Part shown: positions 6,334 to 10,733 of the stretch, in pieces
Layout: each line of letters opens with the position of its first letter
How positions within the stretch are numbered: position 1 is the first letter of the stretch
Source of the DNA: Bacteroidales bacterium UBA7009
GTDB taxonomy: Bacteria; Bacteroidota; Bacteroidia; Bacteroidales; Paludibacteraceae
Direction: 5' to 3'
Length of the DNA: 10,733 nucleotides
NCBI GenBank assembly: GCA_002449665.1
Contig: DJXH01000004.1
Coordinates: forward strand, 1 to 10,733
The notes under the pieces: model-generated
What the model saw: only the letters and a program-made list of their open reading frames with translations
Told to the model about the DNA's origin: nothing
Database searches by the model: none
Position numbers and translations under genes: made by a program

Positions 6334-8375
6334 ACGACCTATTCTCTTCCGCCTCCGAATCTGCCCGAGAGGAAGTGTCTCGGCTGAAAGCCACACTTAC
6401 AAGGGCGAACATCGACTACTACCAAAACAGCAGTCCCACCATCTCCGACCAAGAGTATGACCGCCTTATGAGGCGTTTGCAGGACATCGAAAAGCAGTAT
6501 CCAGAACTGCTCACTCCCGATTCGCCTACACAGCGCGTCGGGTCTGACCTCTCTTCTACGTCTTCGGCGAGCAAACAGCAACGCAAGGCTTTTCAGCAGA
6601 TTGCCCACCGCTATCCGATGCTCTCGCTCGGCAACACCTATTCGGAGCAGGAGATAGAAGACTGGCTCCGACACCTGCCCGCCGGAGTGGAGATAGTGGC
6701 CGAACTGAAATTCGATGGATTGAGTATATCTCTCTGGTACGAACACGGACGACTTACCCATGCCCTCACTCGCGGCGATGGCGTGCGCGGCGACGATGTG
6801 CTGCGTAATATACAGACTATCGGTTCTATTCCGCAAGTAGTGTCAGCCGAACTGCCCGACAGTTTTGAACTGCGTGGTGAAGTGCTGCTGCCCTGGGAGG
6901 CTTTTGAGAGACTGAATAAAGAGCGTGAAGACAACGAGGAACCGCTTTTTGCCAATCCGCGCAATGCCGCTTCGGGTACTCTCAAACTGCTTGACAGCAA
7001 GGAGGTAGAGAGGCGCGGACTGATATGCTATCTCTATTATCTGCTTGGCGAAGACCTGCCGTTTGATACTCACTATGAGCGGCTTGAGGCTGTCAAGCAA
7101 TGGGGCTTCCCCGTAAGTGATGCCATCAAACTCTGCCATAGCATAAACGAGGTGATGGACTTTATCGCTTACTGGGACACGGAGCGCAAGAACCTGCCGG
7201 TGGCAACAGACGGCATAGTGCTGAAAGTGAATAATATACACCAGCAGGAAGAACTCGGATATACAGCCAAGAGTCCGCGCTGGGCTATTGCATATAAGTT
7301 CCCCGCCGAAAAGCAGAAAACACGGCTGACGAGCATCTCTTACCAAGTGGGCAGAACGGGCGTGGTAACGCCTGTCGCCAACCTCGAGCCGGTGCAACTG
7401 TCAGGTACGCAGGTCAGTCGCGCTACCCTTCATAATGAGGACTTTATACGCTCCATGCGGATAAAAGAAGGGGACATGGTGTGGGTGGAAAAAGGCGGTG
7501 AGATTATCCCCAAGATTACAGGCAAAGCCGCTGAGGCTGACGATGATAGTACCGACTATGACTATCGCTTTACTCCCGTCTGCCCCGAGTGTAATACCCC
7601 GCTTGTGCGTGTGGAAGGCGAGGCGGCTTGGAGATGCCCCAACCGCAAAGGCTGTCCGCCTCAACTGCAAGGCAAGATTATTCATTTCGTCTCGCGCAAG
7701 GCGATGAACATAGACGGTCTCGGAGACGAAACGATAGCTATGCTTTTCGGCGAAGGACTGATAAAAACGCCCGCCGACTTATACTCTCTTTCACACGCTG
7801 ACCTCGCTTCACAGGAGCGGCTTGGCAGCAAGTCGGCGCAGAATATATTAGTCAGCATAGAGGCTTCTAAATCAGTTCCTTGGGCGCGTGTGCTCTTTGC
7901 TCTCGGCATACGTATGGTAGGTGAGACGACGGCGCGTAAGATTGCCCGACGCTTCCCTTCCGTTGAGGCTCTTCAGTGGGCTACGCGGGAGCAACTGACC
8001 GACGTAGAGGATGTAGGAGAGCAGATAGCCGACAATATCATTGCTTTTTTCAATGACACCGACAACCTCCAGGAGATAATCAAACTGAAAAACGCGGGTC
8101 TGCAAATGCAGGTTTCCGAAGACAGGCAAGCCTCTTCGTCCGACCTGCTGCAAGGGCAGACCATCGTTATCTCCGGTGTGTTCAGTCGCCATTCGCGCGA
8201 TGAATATAAGGCACTCATAGAAGCCAACGGAGGCAAGAATACGGGCAGCATATCCAAGAAAACAAGTTTTGTTCTTGCCGGAGAGAATATGGGTCCCGAA
8301 AAGCGCAAAAAAGCCGAATCGCTCGGTATAAGGCTTGTAGGTGAGGACGAGTTCCTTGGTATGATAAACGAATAA
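6330..8375 (+). CDS. ligA: NAD+-dependent DNA ligase
   Basis: LigA seals nicks in duplex DNA during replication and repair, using NAD+ as adenylate donor. The 681-residue protein (E. coli 671) has the full domain order. An N-terminal Ia NMN-binding region (about 10-70, with YDRLMRRLQDIE) comes first. The adenylation domain carries KFDG with catalytic Lys127, then TRGDGVRGDDV and FANPRNAASGTLK. Next is the OB fold (YQVGRTGVVTPVANLEPV), and a zinc finger with Cys418, Cys421, Cys436 and Cys442. Helix-hairpin-helix repeats follow (about 455-590, including GIRMVGETTARKIA), and last a BRCT domain (about 605-681, GQTIVISGVFSRHSRDEYK). The ATG lies in the ATGA overlap with the upstream nuclease stop, so translation is probably coupled. 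No missing residues were noticed. Confidence 0.98.
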   Translation: MNDLFSSASESAREEVSRLKATLTRANIDYYQNSSPTISDQEYDRLMRRLQDIEKQYPELLTPDSPTQRVGSDLSSTSSASKQQRKAFQQIAHRYPMLSLGNTYSEQEIEDWLRHLPAGVEIVAELKFDGLSISLWYEHGRLTHALTRGDGVRGDDVLRNIQTIGSIPQVVSAELPDSFELRGEVLLPWEAFERLNKEREDNEEPLFANPRNAASGTLKLLDSKEVERRGLICYLYYLLGEDLPFDTHYERLEAVKQWGFPVSDAIKLCHSINEVMDFIAYWDTERKNLPVATDGIVLKVNNIHQQEELGYTAKSPRWAIAYKFPAEKQKTRLTSISYQVGRTGVVTPVANLEPVQLSGTQVSRATLHNEDFIRSMRIKEGDMVWVEKGGEIIPKITGKAAEADDDSTDYDYRFTPVCPECNTPLVRVEGEAAWRCPNRKGCPPQLQGKIIHFVSRKAMNIDGLGDETIAMLFGEGLIKTPADLYSLSHADLASQERLGSKSAQNILVSIEASKSVPWARVLFALGIRMVGETTARKIARRFPSVEALQWATREQLTDVEDVGEQIADNIIAFFNDTDNLQEIIKLKNAGLQMQVSEDRQASSSDLLQGQTIVISGVFSRHSRDEYKALIEANGGKNTGSISKKTSFVLAGENMGPEKRKKAESLGIRLVGEDEFLGMINE

Positions 8376-8388
8376 AAAATGTGTAATA

Positions 8389-8916
8389 ATGTTTGAAAAA
8401 TATAAACAATATCTTTTTAGAAAGCGTGTTTCCAAGCAGCCTGTACGCAATGTGCGGTTCCCCGTATATAAGAACATTAAGTCGATATTGCTGCTCTATG
8501 TCAGTGATGAAGAGGAAAAAAATGCAGACATTAAAGAGATAGTAAGTGAGATTTTGGAGTCGGGCAGGACGGTGGCTTGTGTCGGCTATGTAAACAAGCG
8601 GCACGCTGCATCGCCACATCTGCCGCAGAATATTATGCTCTGCCGTGCTGACACCTCTTTCTCGGGGCGACCCGAAAAAAACATAATTGACGAGATTCGC
8701 AGCGAGAAGTATGATTTGCTCATCGACCTTACTTCTCGCTATTGTCTGCCGCTTCACTATGTTGCTCTATATGCTGATGCTGCTTTTAAGACAGGCGGGC
8801 ATATAGTGGACGGTCTGCACGATATGATGGTGGATATGACCGAATATGGCAGTTCCGCCGCTCTGTATAATCAAATAATCCATTTCTTAAATACGATACA
8901 AAGTAATGACAAATAA
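8389..8916 (+). CDS. DUF6913-like protein of unknown function
   Basis: A 175-residue soluble protein with no signal peptide and no membrane segment. It starts with a basic helix (KYKQYLFRKRVSKQPVR, residues 4-20). An alpha/beta pattern follows: strand SILLLYVSDEE (32-42), helix 45-58, strand TVACVGYVNKR (61-71), then YDLLIDLTSRYCLPLHYVAL (108-127) and AAFKTGGHIVD. The IDLT...PLHY...A.FKTG pattern and the position between ligA and dapA fit the DUF6913 family, which I know only as small uncharacterised Bacteroidota proteins. The family call is from memory and unchecked. The ATG is 13 bp after the ligA stop. The 3' end overlaps dapA by 11 bp in another frame, so expression is probably coupled to dapA. 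I assign no function. Confidence 0.8.
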   Translation: MFEKYKQYLFRKRVSKQPVRNVRFPVYKNIKSILLLYVSDEEEKNADIKEIVSEILESGRTVACVGYVNKRHAASPHLPQNIMLCRADTSFSGRPEKNIIDEIRSEKYDLLIDLTSRYCLPLHYVALYADAAFKTGGHIVDGLHDMMVDMTEYGSSAALYNQIIHFLNTIQSNDK

Positions 8917-9793
8917 ACTATCAGGTCTCGGTACTGCTATGATAACGCCCTTTCAGGCGGACGGCAGAGTTGATTTTGAGGCACTTGCACGGCTTGTTGA
9001 GTTGCAGATTGATGGTGGCACCGATTATCTCGTTGTGCTCGGTACCACAGGCGAAGCGGTTACGCTGACAGAAAGAGAAAAACACGAAGTTGTTGATTTT
9101 GTTGTCAATACCGTAGATTCACGCCTGCCGCTTGTCCTCGGGCTTGGCGGCAATAATACTGCGGCTGTTGTTGAGACTGTGAATCAGTGGTCTGAAACGT
9201 TAAGTCGCCATTTTGCCGCTATTCTCAGTGTATGTCCCTACTACAACAAACCTTCCCAAGAGGGATTGTACCGTCATTTTTGTGCCTTGGCGGAGGCTTC
9301 CCCTGTTCCTGTTATCCTGTATAATGTCCCGGGGCGCACGGGAGTAAACCTGCTGCCCGAGACGGTAGTGCGCCTGCATAAGGCTTGCGGCAGCCGTATC
9401 GCCGGAATAAAAGAAGCCAGTGGTAACATAGAACAGATAAAACATCTGATAGACTTAATGCGCTCTTATCCCGATTTCCTCGTTATCTCCGGCGATGACG
9501 GTATAGCGGCTCAGTTGATGGATGCAGGTGCTGCCGGACTTATCTCAGTGGCTGCCAACGCCTTCCCGCGTGAGTTCGGGCGTATCGTGAATGACCATAA
9601 CCACGACCTCCAGCAGCGTTTCAGCCCTATGGTCTCGCTGCTCTTTAAGGAAGGCAATCCCGCCGGAATAAAAACCGTATTGTCCTTCCAAGGATTGATA
9701 AACAATGTTTTGCGTCTGCCGTTGGTAACTAATTCCGCGCAGGTACAAGAAGAAATAAAGCAAGAATTATCCGCTCTTAAATCCTGCCTATAA
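8906..9793 (+). CDS. dapA: 4-hydroxy-tetrahydrodipicolinate synthase
   Basis: DapA condenses pyruvate with aspartate semialdehyde, the first committed step to diaminopimelate (peptidoglycan) and lysine. The 295-residue TIM-barrel protein begins GLGTAMITPF and carries GTTGEAVTL with Thr47-Thr48. YYNKPSQEGLYRHF has Tyr113 at the position of the inter-subunit catalytic Tyr. LYNVPGRTGVNL has the proton-relay Tyr139 and the substrate-binding Arg144. GIKEASGN carries Lys169, which forms the Schiff base with pyruvate, and ISGDDG follows. The full active site is therefore present, favouring DapA over other lyases of the N-acetylneuraminate lyase superfamily. The ATG at 8906 lies inside the preceding gene (11-bp overlap), and the stop is 2 bp before uvrB, so all three are probably co-translated from one mRNA. 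No lysine riboswitch-like leader is possible in this tight context. Confidence 0.96.
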   Translation: MTNKLSGLGTAMITPFQADGRVDFEALARLVELQIDGGTDYLVVLGTTGEAVTLTEREKHEVVDFVVNTVDSRLPLVLGLGGNNTAAVVETVNQWSETLSRHFAAILSVCPYYNKPSQEGLYRHFCALAEASPVPVILYNVPGRTGVNLLPETVVRLHKACGSRIAGIKEASGNIEQIKHLIDLMRSYPDFLVISGDDGIAAQLMDAGAAGLISVAANAFPREFGRIVNDHNHDLQQRFSPMVSLLFKEGNPAGIKTVLSFQGLINNVLRLPLVTNSAQVQEEIKQELSALKSCL

Positions 9794-9795
9794 CT

Positions 9796-10733
9796 ATGAC
9801 TGACCGTTTTGAACTCGTTTCGGCTTTCCGACCTACCGGCGACCAGCCTGAGGCTATCAAGAGTCTCGTTGACGGTTTGCAGGCAGGAGCACCGGCACAA
9901 ACATTGCTCGGCGTTACAGGCTCCGGCAAGACCTTTACCGTAGCAAACGTCATCGCTGCTGCTAACCGTCCTACCCTCATACTCAGCCACAACAAAACCC
10001 TTGCAGCGCAACTCTACGCTGAGATGAAAGGCTTTTTCCCCAATAACGCCGTTGAGTATTTCGTCAGTTACTACGACTACTATCAGCCCGAAGCCTATCT
10101 CCCCCAGACCGATACGTATATAGAGAAAGACCTCAGCATAAACGAAGAGATAGACCGCCTGCGCCTTTCTGCCACAGCCGCATTGCTCAGCGGAAGACGC
10201 GACGTGGTGGTGGTATCGTCCGTCAGTTGCCTTTATGGCATAGGTAACCCGCAGGACTTTACCCGCTCCTGTATATCAGTGGCTTGCGGCGAGACTATTG
10301 CCTTCGATACGCTGCTCAAACAACTCGTGGAGGCGCAGTATGTGCGCAACGATGCTGAACTTGGCAGAGGTAAGTTCCGCGTCAAAGGCGACACCATAGA
10401 CATACGCCTCGCCTACGCCGAACAGGTGATACGCATTACTTTCTTCGGTAACGAGATAGACGAAATACAACTGCTCGAACCTGTCAGTATGAACATCATT
10501 GACAGTTTCGACCATATCAACATCTATCCTGCCACTATCTTCTGTACTTCGCCTGACCGCTTGACCTCCGCCATAGAGCAGATACGCCTTGACCTTGCCA
10601 ACCAAGTGATGCACTTCCAAGAGATAGGCGAACCGCTCTATGCCAAACGCATAGAAGAGCGTGTCAAGTACGACCTCGAGATGATTCAGGAACTCGGCTA
10701 CTGCTCCGGCGTGGAGAACTACAGCCGTTATTT
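9796..10733 (+). CDS. uvrB: Excinuclease ABC subunit B, N-terminal part (3' end outside window)
   Basis: UvrB is the damage-verifying helicase-like subunit of UvrABC nucleotide excision repair. The frame is open from ATG 9796 to the window edge: 312 complete codons of an expected 670 or so. RPTGDQPEAIKSLVDGL (residues 12-28) is the Q-motif region, and GVTGSGKT (39-46) is the Walker A motif. LSHNKTLAAQLYAEMK follows. The beta-hairpin that inserts between DNA strands, SYYDYYQPEAYLPQTDTYIE (91-110), carries Tyr92, Tyr93, Tyr95 and Tyr96. The UvrA-interacting domain 2 (about 150-250) and the start of domain 1b (GVENYSRYF, 304-312) come next. The C-terminal helicase motifs and UvrC-binding UVR motif lie outside. 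It starts 2 bp after the dapA stop, with no room for a separate promoter, so it is probably in the same operon as ligA and dapA. Confidence 0.97.
   Translation, partial: MTDRFELVSAFRPTGDQPEAIKSLVDGLQAGAPAQTLLGVTGSGKTFTVANVIAAANRPTLILSHNKTLAAQLYAEMKGFFPNNAVEYFVSYYDYYQPEAYLPQTDTYIEKDLSINEEIDRLRLSATAALLSGRRDVVVVSSVSCLYGIGNPQDFTRSCISVACGETIAFDTLLKQLVEAQYVRNDAELGRGKFRVKGDTIDIRLAYAEQVIRITFFGNEIDEIQLLEPVSMNIIDSFDHINIYPATIFCTSPDRLTSAIEQIRLDLANQVMHFQEIGEPLYAKRIEERVKYDLEMIQELGYCSGVENYSRY

Noticed and set aside
7872..8757. Long - strand ORFs across the end of ligA and the DUF6913-like gene
   Set aside because: They overlap the ligA BRCT region and a well-packed + strand gene, and their translations show no known motif.
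1..10733. CRISPR arrays, insertion sequences, tRNA genes or a prophage/defence locus
   Set aside because: I saw no repeat-spacer array, transposase, terminal inverted repeats, cloverleaf or defence-gene motif. Apart from 1743-2604 the sequence is filled by recognisable core genes.

Overview
The window reads as a stretch of a Bacteroidota chromosome, most likely Bacteroidales. Four things point there: two promoters of the TTG-N20-TAnnTTTG type; almost no Shine-Dalgarno-like sequence before the starts; a secreted nuclease ending in a type IX secretion (T9SS) sorting domain; and a DUF6913-like gene next to dapA. Every gene I can support lies on the + strand. Most encode housekeeping functions, and I did not find a clearly new multi-gene system.

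Layout. Bases 1-1713 hold the translation operon rpsB (5' end cut off)-tsf, with an unusual three-unit 15-nt AAAT repeat between the two genes and two hairpins after tsf, the second a good intrinsic terminator. Bases 1712-2604 are the odd part. A textbook promoter starts directly in the terminator's T-tract and is followed by about 215 bp without a credible gene but with several adjacent predicted hairpins. Then comes a low-GC-looking ORF for three membrane segments plus a soluble C-terminal domain, which looks like the C-terminal remnant of a larger polytopic protein. A second terminator and an overlapping promoter of identical geometry then drive glf (UDP-galactopyranose mutase).

From glf onward the genes run almost without gaps to the end: ribF (FMN/FAD synthesis), a secreted endonuclease/exonuclease/phosphatase-family protein, ligA (NAD+-dependent DNA ligase, 4-bp overlap), a DUF6913-like protein, dapA (lysine/diaminopimelate synthesis, 11-bp overlap) and uvrB (cut off by the window end). 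Spacing suggests one long transcription unit mixing cell-surface sugar precursor, cofactor, DNA repair and cell-wall amino acid genes. No promoter or terminator was recognised inside it.

The items most worth a second look are the terminator-promoter junctions, the possible structured leader or small RNA at about 1749-1841, the eroded membrane-protein locus, the 15-nt repeat before tsf and the coupling of a secreted nuclease to ligA.
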